Positions 35,917 through 45,999 are shown, counted from the stretch's first letter. The stretch is DNA of 64,000 nt from Rhodococcus jostii RHA1 (GCF_000014565.1 NC_008271.1:1-64000); one strand, 5' to 3'. A program made the numbers and translations. Notes: a model not told the origin generated them from the sequence alone.

Positions 35917-38488
35917 GCGGTGTGTCCCGTCGTGCGTGTGTCGTAGTCCGCTCGCGTGCCGGGCGGCCGATTCCCTCGGCGATGGCCCGCAGTTCGGCGA
36001 CGGTCTTCTCGGAGCCGTGCTCCGAACCCGCCATCCGGGAGATGGTCTCCTCCATCAACGTTCCGCCGAGGTCGTTGGCGCCGCCCTGCAACATCACCTG
36101 AGTGCCCGTGACCCCCAGCTTGACCCAGCTGGTCTGGATGTTCGGGATCCGCCCGTGCAGCATGATCCGGGCCAGGGCGTGGACGGCCCGGTTGTCACGG
36201 TTGGTCGGGCCCGGACGCGACGCGCCCGCCAGATACAGCGGCGCGCTCTGATGCACGAAGGGCAGCGGAACGAACTCGGTGAATCCGCCTGTCCGGTCCT
36301 GGATTCCGGACAGCACCCGCAGATGCCCCACCCAGTGAGTCGGGTTGTCGACGTGCCCGTACATCATCGTCGAACTCGACCGCAGACCCAGCTCGTGCGC
36401 CGTGGTCACCACCTCGATCCAGGTGGCGGTGGGCAGCTTGCCCTTGGTGAGCACCCAGCGCACCTCGTCGTCGAGGATTTCCGCGGCCGTGCCGGGAATG
36501 GTGTCCAGACCGGCCTCGCGCAGTTCCGTCAGCCAGTCCCGGATGCTCTGCCCGCCGCGGGAGGCGCCGTTGACGATCTCCATCGGGGAGAACGCGTGCA
36601 CGTGCATCGACGGCACCCGCGCCTTCACCGCGCGCACCAGATCGGCGTACCCGGTGACCGGGAGTTCCGGGTCGATGCCGCCCTGCATGCAGACCTCGGT
36701 CGCGCCCGCGACGTGGGCCTCCCAGGCGCGGTCCGCGACCTCGTCGGTGGACAGGGTGAACGCGTCCGCGTCACCCTTGCGCTGCGCGAACGCGCAGAAG
36801 CGGCAGCCGGTGTAGCAGATGTTGGTGAAGTTGATGTTCCGGTTCACCACATAGGTCACCTCGTCGCCGACGGCGTCCTTGCGGAGGGCATCCGCCAGCG
36901 CCACCATCGCCTCGAGCCCCGGACCCTCGGCCGTCGCCAACGCCAGGTATTCGTCGTCGGTGCAGCCCGCCGGATCGCGCTCGGCGCTGCGCAGCGCCGC
37001 GAGGACGTCGGTGTCCACCCGGACCGGGCCGCTCAACTCCAGCACCTGCTCGCGGACGGTCTCCCAGTCCCCGAACGCGCTGCCGAGGTCGCTGCGCGTC
37101 TCGGTGTTGCGGCCGTCGGTGTCGATCTCGGTGTTCAGATCCACCCGGCCCGTCGACTCCCAGGACTCGTCCGGCTCCTGCCACGGCAACCCGACCGGCT
37201 TCGTGTCGAGCTTGGCCAGCCCGGTGTGCGGGTCCGCGAGGGCCTGCACGTGCCCGGTGATCCGCGGATCGATCCACGGCGAGCCGGCCAGCACGAACTG
37301 CGGCTGCGCCGCCGTGCGCTCGGTGAGCTCGAACCCGGCCTCGGCGGTGATCGCGGCCAGGGTGTCCAGGTTCGGCCACGGCCGCTCCGGGTTCACGTGG
37401 TCCGGGGTCAGCGGCGACACGCCGCCCCAGTCGTCGACACCCGCACCCAGCAACGCCAGGCATTCGGTGTTCGACACCAGGTTGGGCGGTGACTGGATGC
37501 GCATCCCCGGGCCGAGCAGCAGCCGGGACACGGCGATGGTCGCGGCGAACTCCTCGAGACCCGCGTCCGGGGCGTCGCGCATCGCGGTGTCGGGCTTGGC
37601 GAGGAAGTTCTGCACGATCACTTCCTGAACGTGCCCGAACGCCTTGTGCGACTTGCGGATCGCCATGATCGATTCCGCCCGTTCCCGCACGGTCTCGCCG
37701 ATGCCCACCAGGATGCCCGTCGTGAACGGCACACTCAACCGCCCGGCGTCGGTGAGCGTACGCAACCGCACCGCCGGATCCTTGTCGGGGCTGCCGTAGT
37801 GGCATTCGCCCTTGTCGGTGAACAACCGGGTCGACGTCGTCTCGAGCATCATGCCCATCGACGGGGCCACCGGCTTGAGGCGGGAGATCTCCTCCCAGCT
37901 CATCACACCCGGGTTCAGGTGCGGCAGCAGCCCGGTCTCCTCGAGCACCCGGATCGACATCGCCCGCAGGTAGTCCAGCGTCGAATCGTAGCCGCGCTCG
38001 TCCAGCCACTGCTTGGCCTCCGGCCACCGATCCTCGGGACGGTCACCGAGGGTGAAGAGGGCTTCCTTGCAGCCCAATTCGGCGCCCTGCCGGGCGATCT
38101 CCAGCACCTCGTCCGGTTCCAGATACGCGCCGCGCCCCTCGGCCCGCAACTTGCCGGGCACGGTCACGAACGTGCAGTAGTGGCACTTGTCCCGGCACAA
38201 CCGCGTCAGCGGAATGAACACCTTGCGCGAGTACGTGACGGCCCTGGGTCTGCCCGCCGCCAGCAACCCGGCATCCCGAACCTTCGCCGCCGACGAACAC
38301 AGGTCGGCCAGGTCGTCGCCGCGGGCCTGCAGCAGGGTCGTCGCCTCGCCCACGTTCAGAGTGGCGCCGTCGCGGGCACGACGCAGCACCCGCCGCATCG
38401 TAAACGAATGCGGGGCTTCAGCGGTATCAGCTCTCGGCACGGTTGCGGTTGGCAAGGGATCGATGTCGAGATGTCTCCCAGGCGTCAT
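35909..38488 (-). CDS. fbiC: FO synthase, bifunctional radical-SAM FbiC (CofG-CofH)
   Basis: 859 residues, the usual length for actinobacterial FbiC. Two radical-SAM domains: the CofG half with Cys98-x3-Cys102-x2-Cys105 (CRDKCHYC) and the CofH half with CYTGCRFC near residues 558-565. The enzyme builds the deazaflavin FO, the F420 chromophore, from tyrosine and a flavin precursor (5-amino-6-ribitylamino-uracil). The high GC and intact frame indicate an active gene. Start taken at 38488; a later ATG (residue 31) is also reasonable. A second copy on an accessory replicon would raise F420 supply. Confidence 0.96.
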   Translation of the reverse strand: MTPGRHLDIDPLPTATVPRADTAEAPHSFTMRRVLRRARDGATLNVGEATTLLQARGDDLADLCSSAAKVRDAGLLAAGRPRAVTYSRKVFIPLTRLCRDKCHYCTFVTVPGKLRAEGRGAYLEPDEVLEIARQGAELGCKEALFTLGDRPEDRWPEAKQWLDERGYDSTLDYLRAMSIRVLEETGLLPHLNPGVMSWEEISRLKPVAPSMGMMLETTSTRLFTDKGECHYGSPDKDPAVRLRTLTDAGRLSVPFTTGILVGIGETVRERAESIMAIRKSHKAFGHVQEVIVQNFLAKPDTAMRDAPDAGLEEFAATIAVSRLLLGPGMRIQSPPNLVSNTECLALLGAGVDDWGGVSPLTPDHVNPERPWPNLDTLAAITAEAGFELTERTAAQPQFVLAGSPWIDPRITGHVQALADPHTGLAKLDTKPVGLPWQEPDESWESTGRVDLNTEIDTDGRNTETRSDLGSAFGDWETVREQVLELSGPVRVDTDVLAALRSAERDPAGCTDDEYLALATAEGPGLEAMVALADALRKDAVGDEVTYVVNRNINFTNICYTGCRFCAFAQRKGDADAFTLSTDEVADRAWEAHVAGATEVCMQGGIDPELPVTGYADLVRAVKARVPSMHVHAFSPMEIVNGASRGGQSIRDWLTELREAGLDTIPGTAAEILDDEVRWVLTKGKLPTATWIEVVTTAHELGLRSSSTMMYGHVDNPTHWVGHLRVLSGIQDRTGGFTEFVPLPFVHQSAPLYLAGASRPGPTNRDNRAVHALARIMLHGRIPNIQTSWVKLGVTGTQVMLQGGANDLGGTLMEETISRMAGSEHGSEKTVAELRAIAEGIGRPARERTTTHARRDTPRE

Positions 38489-38949
38489 CCGATCGTCTTT
38501 CTGCTGGCGGTTACTGATCGAAGTGCACGGCGGATTGCTAGCAGCTGATCCAGCGCTTCCGTTCTCACATGATGATTCGAGGTTCTATCCGCGATCATCG
38601 GAATCGTGCGGTAACCGTTGGCATGGACCTGGCTAATGCCACACTGCCCCAACACCGTGGTACCGGGCAGAAACTTGCCGTTGCGGCCGGTCGCCGGAGG
38701 AGAGGAGCGATTGTCAGGGTCTCGGCACGTCGTTCGATAGCGGTGCTCACCTGCTGTGTCTTCGGATGACACGCCGATGAAGCTGAAAATTCAGGGCGGG
38801 CACGGACGCCCAGCAATGATTCAAGTTCCTACACCAGCACCACAACCAGGAACAAGCCGATCCCGGCGTGTCATCTTCGCCCATGCCCACCGCTGGTGTC
38901 GACATCCGGCCACGGACTCGGCGGGACTTCCATCACGCCGCGGTGCCCG
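38489..38949. other. Stretch without a convincing gene
   Basis: About 460 bases between fbiC and a transposase remnant. Presumably contains the fbiC promoter on the minus strand. Small frames have no support. Confidence 0.5.
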
Positions 38950-39504
38950 AGGTGTCCGCCGCAGTGCATGATCCACGCTAACCGTGGTGTGTGCGGAACA
39001 CGATCGGGGCGGTGCTGGCGATCGCGGTGGCCGCGACGGTGGCCAGCGTTCACCGCGATCGGCGAATGGACTGCCATGTACTCGATATCGAGCGAGAACG
39101 GCTCGGTACCGCGGTGTCGTGCCGACCGAGTCGACGATCTGTTTCCGCACGCAGTCCAGGTGCTGCAGCCGGCCTGCACCATCCGCCGGGCCGCAACGGC
39201 AAGAGTCACACCGAGGTCGTCTACGCGGTCACGTCCCTGTCCGCGGTCGATGCGCATCTCGGACGGGTCGCGACATGGCTACGCGGACAGGGACGATAGA
39301 AAATCGCCTCTGTTGGATTCGGGATGTCATTTTCGATGAGGACCGCGCAGGTCCGCACCCTCTGCGGGCCGCAGGTGATGCCACCGTCAGGAACCTGGCG
39401 CCAAGCCTCCTGCGCCTGGCCGGACACGATAACATCGCCGCCGCGATCAGACACCACAGTCCCAACCCTCAACATCCTATCGACATACTCACAAGCAGTT
39501 GAAA
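38950..39504 (+). pseudogene. Degenerate ISAs1-family transposase
   Basis: Pieces in three frames match ISAs1 (H-repeat) transposases: VRNTIGAVLAIAVAATVAS at the start, GRNGKSHTEVVYAVTSLSAV and ATWLRGQG in the middle, then ENRLCWIRDVIFDEDRA, VRNLAPSLLRLAGHDNIAAA and IRHHS near the end. An internal part is deleted and several frameshifts are present. It separates the F420 genes from the mycofactocin-type SDR. Confidence 0.75.
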
Positions 39505-39535
39505 TGCGACATTGCCGGGCCCTGGCGTTTGTGGT

Positions 39536-40363
39536 TCAGAGGTGCACGAAGCCTGCGTCAACGGGAATGGATGTCCCAGTGATGTACCGTGACTCGTCAG
39601 AGGCCAAGAACAGCACCAGGTTCGAAATATCCTGTACTGGAATGCTGTCAATAGGCAAAGCGTTCATGGAAGAAAGGGTCTCCTTGACGTCATCCCAACC
39701 GGGATGATCGAGATCGGGACGGAATAACCGGAACAGGTGCTCATTTTCGACCATGGGGGTCCTTACGCCACCCGGATGAATCGAATTGACGCGAATACTA
39801 AAGGGAGCCAATTCGCCTGCCATATCGCGCGCGAGTCCAGTTACGCCGTGCTTCGAAGATGCGTAGTGTGCGATACCGCCCCGCCCTTTCAGGCCAAACA
39901 CGGAGCTGGTCGCAATGAACGACCCGCCACCGGCGGCAATTAGGTGCTCGACCGTGGCCTGTGCAGTATTGAAAACCCCGGTTAGATTCACCGAAATCAT
40001 GTCATTCCATGAATCAACCGTCAGATCCCGAACCCCGCCCGCGCTCCAAATTCCAGCGTTTGCACAGACAATATCGAGTCGGCCGAGATCTTGAACGCAC
40101 CGTGCCACAGTAGACCGTAGGCTGTCCGAGTCGCGGACGTCACACACAGCGGTGATCACCCTCCGCCCGTACTCTTCGACAAGCCTGCCGGTTTCGTGCA
40201 GGTCATTATGATCGGACATGTCATACGGCACAGTCGAGATCTGATCACAAAGGTCGACCGCGATAATATTTGCGCCCTCCTCCGCCATTCGAAGGGCATG
40301 ACTCCGCCCTTGCCCGCGAGCAGCGCCTGTTACGAGAGCGACTTTACCTTCCAACCTGAGCAT
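39536..40363 (-). CDS. Mycofactocin-type SDR oxidoreductase (carveol dehydrogenase-like)
   Basis: 275 residues from the ATG at 40363 (AAGGAG upstream; the ATG at 40384 precedes that site). Shows the mycofactocin-coupled SDR pattern: TGAARGQGRSHALRMAEEGA, a Rossmann insert after VDLCDQ with YDMSDHNDLHETGRLVEEYG, NAGI, HYASSKHGVTGLARDMAGEL, RVNSIHPGGVRTPM and LFLASDESRYITGTSIPVDAG. Such enzymes hold a non-exchangeable NAD reoxidised by mycofactocin. Rhodococcal carveol dehydrogenase (LimC) belongs here. It is divergent from the LimB-like monooxygenase gene. Confidence 0.88.
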   Translation of the reverse strand: MLRLEGKVALVTGAARGQGRSHALRMAEEGANIIAVDLCDQISTVPYDMSDHNDLHETGRLVEEYGRRVITAVCDVRDSDSLRSTVARCVQDLGRLDIVCANAGIWSAGGVRDLTVDSWNDMISVNLTGVFNTAQATVEHLIAAGGGSFIATSSVFGLKGRGGIAHYASSKHGVTGLARDMAGELAPFSIRVNSIHPGGVRTPMVENEHLFRLFRPDLDHPGWDDVKETLSSMNALPIDSIPVQDISNLVLFLASDESRYITGTSIPVDAGFVHL

Positions 40364-40649
40364 ATGGAGTAAATCTCCTTCCATTGATGTGATGTAGATC
40401 GCGCCACAAATGCTAGGTCATGTGCCAGTTCGTGAAAGTACCAATGTGAGACAGCCGGCGCTTTGACTTCAGTCCAGATCCGCCAGGCGATTTCACCGTT
40501 CGAGTCTGTCGTACGGCGCGAACATTACTGCTGGGATGGATAATTGGAGTTGCCACCCGCCAGGCTGCGCCGAGCAGGGGGCAATCTCGCAGATGAAAGC
40601 ATCTCACCATCACGCTTGGTGTCGTTGGCTCCAACTTCGTGGCAGCGGT

Positions 40650-40830
40650 GGGGTTGGTTCCCAGTGGTGCGGCTGGCCGAGACAGGTGGCCTGCACGAGC
40701 CGCTCGAGGAGCATCTGAGCGTTGGTTCGCCGAACCCGGTCCCTCAGTCCGGCAGCATCGTCGCAGCATGCTCGTCGCCGCGTACAGCGATCTGAATCAA
40801 CGACGGTGGATCTGGGCGCCGAAAGCAAGT
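40650..40830 (+). pseudogene. N-terminal transposase remnant (IS1380-like)
   Basis: A stretch reading VVRLAETGGLHEPLEEHLSV then GSPNPVPQSGSIVA resembles the N-terminus of IS1380-type transposases; the frame then breaks. The remainder of the 40364-41023 gap holds nothing recognised besides the hairpin and repeats at 40954-41017. The remnant forms part of the upstream region of the LimB-like gene. Confidence 0.5.
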
Positions 40831-40953
40831 GGGCAAGACTGAAGCATTCCGGGACGGTTCCGAACGACGCTCGGAACCCGGCAATCCTTGGGGGAAGAGT
40901 GCCTCAGAAGAGGACATTCGAAAGGTGTTCTCTTGTGCAAATATTCCATATGA

Positions 40954-41017
40954 GGCGCTGCAAAGCAGCGCCGATCCAGCAAGTAAGACTCCAGCAAGTA
41001 GGACTCCAGCAAGGGAG
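40954..41017 (+). repeat. Hairpin and three 15-bp tandem repeats before the LimB-like gene
   Basis: A perfect 8-bp stem with AAA loop (40954-40961 with 40965-40972) is directly followed by three 15-base tandem copies: 40973-40987, 40988-41002 (ACTCCAGCAAGTAGG) and 41003-41017 (ACTCCAGCAAGGGAG). The last copy contains the GGGAG ribosome-binding site of the gene at 41024. Confidence 0.75.
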
Positions 41018-41023
41018 CTGAAC

Positions 41024-42187
41024 ATGGCACTAAAGTTCGGAGCGTTCATGGCTCCGTTCCACTGCCCGGTGGGCCAAGACCCCACCTACGCAATCGAGCG
41101 CGACCTATCCGTGCTCCGGCACCTCGATATGCTCGGGTTCGAAGAGGCGTGGATCGGTGAGCACCACTCCTGCGGGACGGAGCTCGTCCCCGACCCGTTC
41201 ATCTTCATCGCCTACGCCGCGCAGGAAACTCGACACATCAAGCTCGGGACCGGTGTGGTCTCACTGCCCTACCACAACCCGCTCTGGATTGCTGACCGCG
41301 CGCTGTTCACCGATCGCCTGCTGCGTGGTCGGTTTATGCTTGGTCTCGGCCCGGGTTCGCTTCCGACAGACGCGGCAATGATCGGCATCTCGATGGCAGA
41401 GCAGCGCGGCGCATTCGAGGAGGACGTCGACGTCCTGATGGCGATTCTGCGCGGGGAATCGGTCACACATGAGACCCCGCGCTACCGACTGCACGACGCG
41501 CGGACCCAGTTCGCTCCCTACAGCGACTTCGAGATCACCGTGGCTGCGGTCGCGACCCCGACCGGCCCGCGTGTGGCAGCGAAGAACGGGCTCAATCTGA
41601 TGTCTGTCGGTGCTACCGCGCAGGGCGGGTTCGACGCGCTGGCACTGCACTGGGACGTCATGGAAGAGCGGGCCCCCCAATTCGGGCACACGCCAGACCG
41701 TGCCGGTTGGCGCCTGGTCGGCCCGATGCACCTCGCCGAGACAAAGGAGCAGGCAATCGAGGACGTCCGGCACGGCCTCGACGCATGGTGCCACTACTCC
41801 CAGCACATCCTCGCCGCACCACATTTTCGGGCGGTGGGCGAGACTTTCGAGGAACGCGTCGACTGGATCAACGAGACCGGACTAGGCGTGATCGGCACAC
41901 CGGACGACGCCGTGCGGCAGATCGAGCGCTTGGAGGAACAGTCCAAGGGCTTCGGTTCCTACCTGCTGCTGCATCACGAATGGGCTCGGCACGACGCGGT
42001 GTTGAAGAGCTATGAGCTGTTCGCGAACCACGTCAAGCCCCGCTTCCAAGGCAGTACAAGCCGACTGCAGAAGGCCGAGGACTACGCGGTATCTCGCTGG
42101 GCCGAACTCGACAAACGTCAGGGCGACGCGATCCAGGCGGCGACGGACCGGCACGTCAAGGAGCGTGCCGCGGCTGGGAGGGCCTGA
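41024..42187 (+). CDS. Flavin-dependent monooxygenase, LimB-like (luciferase family)
   Basis: 387 residues, the same length as I recall for rhodococcal limonene 1,2-monooxygenase (LimB). Luciferase-like fold: FGAFMAPFHCPVGQDPTYAIERD, GFEEAWIGEHHS, HIKLGTGVVSLPYHNPLWIADR, GRFMLGLGPGSLPTDA, ATPTGPRVAAKNGLNLMSVG and GVIGTPDDAVRQIERL. It would use reduced FMN and oxygen for epoxidation or Baeyer-Villiger oxidation. A flavin reductase and a riboflavin-biosynthesis gene follow, supplying reduced flavin. FMN rather than F420 is favoured by these neighbours and by the family. Confidence 0.88.
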   Translation: MALKFGAFMAPFHCPVGQDPTYAIERDLSVLRHLDMLGFEEAWIGEHHSCGTELVPDPFIFIAYAAQETRHIKLGTGVVSLPYHNPLWIADRALFTDRLLRGRFMLGLGPGSLPTDAAMIGISMAEQRGAFEEDVDVLMAILRGESVTHETPRYRLHDARTQFAPYSDFEITVAAVATPTGPRVAAKNGLNLMSVGATAQGGFDALALHWDVMEERAPQFGHTPDRAGWRLVGPMHLAETKEQAIEDVRHGLDAWCHYSQHILAAPHFRAVGETFEERVDWINETGLGVIGTPDDAVRQIERLEEQSKGFGSYLLLHHEWARHDAVLKSYELFANHVKPRFQGSTSRLQKAEDYAVSRWAELDKRQGDAIQAATDRHVKERAAAGRA

Positions 42188-42245
42188 TCTCTCGCCCGTC
42201 GAGGAATGACGTCCGCCGATGGTTGATGGCGATGAGGTAAGGACT

Positions 42246-42335
42246 GTGGCCCTGATGTTCGGCCCCAAGAAGAAGGTTCTCCCCTGGGAAGATGGATTCG
42301 GTGACACTGCCCGCGCCTTCGATGCGGCCGAGTAA
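42246..42335 (+). other. Possible 29-codon small ORF between monooxygenase and reductase
   Basis: GTG start after GAGGTAAGGA, reading VALMFGPKKKVLPWEDG then FGDTARAFDAAE and a TAA. Codon-like composition, but it may be the tail of a deleted gene. Same strand and inside the presumed monooxygenase operon. Confidence 0.3.
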
Positions 42336-42463
42336 AGCGTCGTGGCGAATGCGTCCTGTTCAGTGGAAGCGGTCCGACGGGACTGACAGCGGCGCGCACT
42401 TAGTAGGGGTGAGCGTCACGCAGAGTAGGGGTATGGACGCCCCTGCAGGAAGGAGAGATCCAG

Positions 42464-42958
42464 ATGACAACGATCGAGTCGGTGACGTCCAGCGACCAGT
42501 TGCGCCGCGCCTTCGGATGTTTCCCGTCGGGCGTTACTGCTGTGTGTGCGGAGTTCGACGGCGTACCCATGGGGCTGGCTGCGAGCTCTTTCACATCGGT
42601 ATCGTTCGACCCCCCACTGGTGTCGATCTGTATGCAGCATAGCTCCACGACCTGGCCGACTCTCCGGAAGAGACCCCGGCTGGGTCTGAGCATTCTCACC
42701 GAGGGGCAGGGCGAGATCTGTAAACGTCTGGCCAGCAAGATCGGTGACCGGTTTGCGGGCACCGACTGGCTTGCCACCGACGATGGCAGCGTGTTTATCC
42801 ATGGGGCAACATTATGGCTCGACTGCACGATCCACGCCGAGGTGCCATCGGGTGACCACGATATCGTGGTGCTGCGAATCCATGGTCTTCGTTCCGACCC
42901 TTCAGTGTCCCCGTTAATTTTCCACGGCAGCCAGTTCCGCCGCCTGACCGCCGTTTGA
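42464..42958 (+). CDS. Flavin reductase (HpaC-like)
   Basis: 164 residues with GGAGAG upstream of the ATG. Flavin-reductase-like split-barrel: RRAFGCFPSGVTAVCAEFDG, GLAASSFTSVSFDPPLVSIC, LGLSILTEGQGEICKRLASK, then GDRFAG and the conserved barrel end PLIFHGSQFRRL. Reduces free FMN or FAD with NAD(P)H for a two-component monooxygenase, here most likely the LimB-like enzyme encoded 280 bases upstream. Its stop overlaps the following ribBA-like start (TGATG). Confidence 0.92.
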   Translation: MTTIESVTSSDQLRRAFGCFPSGVTAVCAEFDGVPMGLAASSFTSVSFDPPLVSICMQHSSTTWPTLRKRPRLGLSILTEGQGEICKRLASKIGDRFAGTDWLATDDGSVFIHGATLWLDCTIHAEVPSGDHDIVVLRIHGLRSDPSVSPLIFHGSQFRRLTAV

Positions 42959-44025
42959 TGGAAGACGAGAGCCCCATGGATTCTTGTCGTCCCGATACTG
43001 CGGAGCAAAGGGTCCGCAACGCTCTCACGGCCATCGCGGCCGGTAGGCCTGTCGTCGTAATCGATGCCGCCGACCGCGAGGGCGAGGGCGATTTGATCTT
43101 CGCCGCAGCCCTCGCCACAACGGAACTCGTCGCCTTCACCGTCCGGCACACATCCGGCTTCGTGTGTGTGGCCCTGCCTGGGGACGAGTGTGATCGGCTT
43201 GGGCTCCCCGCGATGCACCACAGTAACGACGATCGGTTCGACACCGCGTACCGAATCACCGTGGACATGCGGGGCACCGGGACTGGCATCTCCGCCGCTT
43301 CCAGGGCCGCGACGATTGCCGCTCTGGCCAGTCCCGACTCGCTGGCCAGCGACTTCGTCCGTCCGGGGCACGTCGTCCCGCTGATGGCGAGGCCTGGCGG
43401 CGTGCTGGACCGGCCGGGCCTTACGGAGGCCGCGGTCGACCTCACCCGGCTCGCTGGGGTGCCCGCCGCCGGCGCACTCTGCGAGATCGTGTCGCAGGAT
43501 CGGCCGGTCGATATGGCCCGCGGCCCGGAACTCGAACGCTTCGCGAAGGAGCATGATCTCGTGCTCCTCTCGATCGCGGACCTGATCCACTACCGGCAGC
43601 GCACTGAACCTCAGGTGCGGAGGGGGGCGGTGACGTCACTGCCCACCGACTTCGGACGGTTCCGGGCCGTCGGTTACGTCGGTGCGCATGACGGAGCGGA
43701 GCACATGGCGTTGGTTGTAGATCCCACCGGTGGAAGGCAATTCGAGGAAGTGCCTGTTCACGTCCACACCGAATGCCTCAGTGGAGATGTCTTCCGCTCG
43801 ACCGCCTGCGGATGCCGCCAGGAGCTCGAAAAGGCCATGTTCCAGTTCTGCGCTGAGGGCTGCGGCGTCGTCTTGTACTTGCGTCCACCCGGGGGGCCGC
43901 GCGCATGCGGCATATTCGCGACCGAGCGGAACGAGGGCGTCAACTCTAGCGCGATGCAAGCCGTGGCCGATTGGATTCTTGCTGACCTAGCCTCGACCTT
44001 TCCTGCGGCTGATGTGTCGGCCTGA
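42958..44025 (+). CDS. ribBA: RibBA-like: DHBP synthase with short GTP-cyclohydrolase II half
   Basis: 355 residues from the ATG at 42958 (a TTG at 42955 precedes it). The N-terminal half is a full 3,4-dihydroxy-2-butanone-4-phosphate synthase (VIDAADREGEGDLIFAA, HTSGFVCVALPGDECDRLGL, RPGHVVPLMARPGGVLDRPG, LCEIVSQDRP). The C-terminal half starts as GTP cyclohydrolase II with the zinc ligands in HTECLSGDVFRSTACGC but stops about 130 residues in; the second half of that domain is missing and its GG-R-C motif is unusual (PPGGPRACG). It probably makes only the butanone-phosphate branch of riboflavin, boosting flavin for the neighbouring monooxygenase. Confidence 0.85.
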   Translation: MEDESPMDSCRPDTAEQRVRNALTAIAAGRPVVVIDAADREGEGDLIFAAALATTELVAFTVRHTSGFVCVALPGDECDRLGLPAMHHSNDDRFDTAYRITVDMRGTGTGISAASRAATIAALASPDSLASDFVRPGHVVPLMARPGGVLDRPGLTEAAVDLTRLAGVPAAGALCEIVSQDRPVDMARGPELERFAKEHDLVLLSIADLIHYRQRTEPQVRRGAVTSLPTDFGRFRAVGYVGAHDGAEHMALVVDPTGGRQFEEVPVHVHTECLSGDVFRSTACGCRQELEKAMFQFCAEGCGVVLYLRPPGGPRACGIFATERNEGVNSSAMQAVADWILADLASTFPAADVSA

Positions 44026-44250
44026 TCGGGTTCGGTGCTTCGGCCGTGAATCCGATGAACAGGGCGTGAGCGAACCTACCGAGGCGGTCGGGTGGCGTCG
44101 GGATCCACATGCCCGAAGGCCGGTTGCCCTTCTATCTCGTCGGTCACGGTTTCTACTGTTCAGGAAGGGCACGGGTAGCGTAGCGAGCCTGCCGAGGACG
44201 ATTACGACCATGCCCGCCCAGGGCGCGGACGCGGGCAGACGGAGGTGGTT

Positions 44251-44930
44251 TCATCGTGCGTGGCGGGCGATGCGGCCGGCGATCGAGAACAGGCACAGCC
44301 GTGGTCGTTTGGGTTCCCACCGCCGTGCGACGTTGTCGATGAGGGCGAGAATCTGCATCCCGCGGTCAGCTCGACGGCGATGGCCACGACCGCGAGCCCA
44401 GATCTGATTCTGCGCGAATCCGTGCAGGGGAAGGTTGATCAGGCCGGTGTCCTCGGCGGTGCGAATGCTGACCTCGCAGCGGGCGCGGCGGTGGTGCCGC
44501 AACTCCAGGTCGGCCAGTTCACCGCGGGCGCTGTTGGTGATGAACGCAGTCTGCCGCAGCCCCGTCGACATCGGTAAGGGCAACTGCGCGCCGGGGTGCG
44601 GTCTTGCCTTACGGATGATCACCCGCATCCCGTCGGGCCACCCGGACAGGTCGAGCACCCCGGTCGCGTGGACCACCCAGGCTCCGACGCGACAATTCCC
44701 GTCGGTACACAGAGCGGGGTCCAGGCGTCGGCGGGGATGTCGCCGATGACGTTCAATTGCCCGATCACCGTCCGGTCCGAGGCTAACTTCTGTACCGGCG
44801 CGTCGACACGCCGACGAGCATCTTCTCCATCGCCATCGTGCCCAGGATCTCGGTCGAGGTGTACAGCCGTACGAGCCGATCTGCAAATCCCCGGACCCGT
44901 CAGCCCGAGAGTTCAAGGGCTGGTGTCCAA
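44251..44930 (-). pseudogene. Degenerate IS1380-family transposase, C-terminal part
   Basis: In-frame from about 44730 downward: GWPDGMRVIIRKARPHPGAQ, LRQTAFITNSARGELADLEL, RHHRRARCEVSIRTAEDTGL and NLPLHGFAQNQIW, then ARRWEPKRPRLCLFSIAGRI at the end, all typical of IS1380. Further upstream (to about 44930) fragments continue in another frame (APVQKLASDRTVIGQLNVIG). Start and catalytic N-terminal half are missing. Confidence 0.82.
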
Positions 44931-44952
44931 GTACGTCAAGACAGCGCCATTG

Positions 44953-45297
44953 TTAGTTTCGCTCGATGTGCGCGCGGACCCTGGCGCGGTCCTTGTCGGT
45001 CCACCCTTTGCTCTCGGCGTAGTCGAGCATCGCCGTAAAGGCATCGGACCATCCAGGTCCGACCCGGTCGGCGGCCATCAGGCGGATGGTGCTCACCAGC
45101 ACCATGACGTGTTCGCCGTCGGCTAGCACCTCTCCGATGTCGGCTCGGCGCACGGCGGCGATGAGGTCGTCACCGCTTAGTCCGTAGGGGCAAACCACGT
45201 GGAAGGCGGTGACATCTTGCGGGTCAACTAGATCGGCCGAGTCGGCGGTGATGCGGAAGTACAATTGCGTTCTCCATGGTTTGGTTCCAGCCAGCAC
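44953..45297 (-). CDS. Small unknown protein
   Basis: 114 residues from a GTG, though the first 10 residues are doubtful and a start nearer LYFRITADSADL is possible. Contains DPQDVTAFHVVCPYGLSGDD, then MVLVSTIRLMAADRVGPGWS and a C-terminal charged helix. No family recognised. It stands isolated between two transposase remnants, so it may be a survivor of older sequence. Confidence 0.5.
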   Translation of the reverse strand: MLAGTKPWRTQLYFRITADSADLVDPQDVTAFHVVCPYGLSGDDLIAAVRRADIGEVLADGEHVMVLVSTIRLMAADRVGPGWSDAFTAMLDYAESKGWTDKDRARVRAHIERN

Positions 45298-45429
45298 AGA
45301 CCTGAGATTTAATAGCTTTGTATTCTACGGTGTTCCGATGCGCGGGCTTAGATTGCGGCGATTCTTGTCTCAGATCTCGATCGGTGCGAGCGGAGCTACG
45401 TGAGGAATGTTCGCTCATTGTCGAGCGGG

Positions 45430-45957
45430 ATCGCTTAAACGAGTTCGCACTTTCCGGATTTGCCCTTGCCTGCGCTTGTCGAATGCGGGTGGTCGACCGC
45501 CGGCCGAGCTCTTGGCCTTGCGGCGGGCGATCTGGTCGCTGCGTTCGGGGATGGTACGTGAGATTCGGCGTCCCTCAGTTGCTTTCGGATACGTGGATGC
45601 GAGTACGCCTTGTTTGCCAGCAGCCGGAATGCTGTGGTCTCACGAGCGCGATGAGCCTCCAACAACGGAGCCAGGCAGGGGTTGCCCCTGTCTGTCCGGG
45701 CGAGCATGTGGGTTAGCGGGCAGCAGTGCACGTCGGTGAGAGCGTGGATCTTGGTGCTCAAACCGCCTCGAGGTCGGCCGAGTGCATGCTTGGCGGGTTC
45801 GTTGGCCATTCTTGCCCTTCGACCGAGCCCCTTTGTGGGCATCGGTCAGTGCGCCGGCGGAGTGCTGGTGGGCAGGCACGATGGTCGAGTCGATCGAGAG
45901 CAGATGTTCGAGCGCAATGTCGTGTTCGGGGGCTGCCGCACGTGCAGCGGCGAACAT
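45430..45957 (-). pseudogene. Degenerate IS5-family transposase
   Basis: Begins inside the gene with HLLSIDSTIVPAHQHSAGAL and DAHKGARSKGKNGQRTRQ, shifts frame, then KHALGRPRGGLSTKIHALTD, LTHMLARTDRGNPCLAPLLE and RLLANKAYSHPRIRKQLRD, then shifts again to QIARRKAKSSAGGRPPAFDK. The N-terminus is missing and at least two frameshifts are present. Inactive. Confidence 0.85.
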
Positions 45958-45999
45958 CCGCTCATAGGCGCCCGAACAGGACGTGTCGACGCCTTCGGT

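Noticed and set aside
36771..38027. Long minus- and plus-strand frames across fbiC (for example 418 and 518 residues)
   Set aside because: They are GC-bias shadows of the intact 859-codon FbiC frame and are Arg/Gly/Ala-rich without domains.
40364..41023. FMN riboswitch ahead of the flavin-linked operon
   Set aside because: None of the conserved RFN-element boxes could be found; the region is a transposase remnant plus a hairpin and 15-bp repeats.
41024..42187. F420-dependent rather than FMN-dependent luciferase-family enzyme
   Set aside because: The LimB-like segments, length and the neighbouring flavin reductase and RibBA-like genes favour FMN. F420 use cannot be fully excluded.
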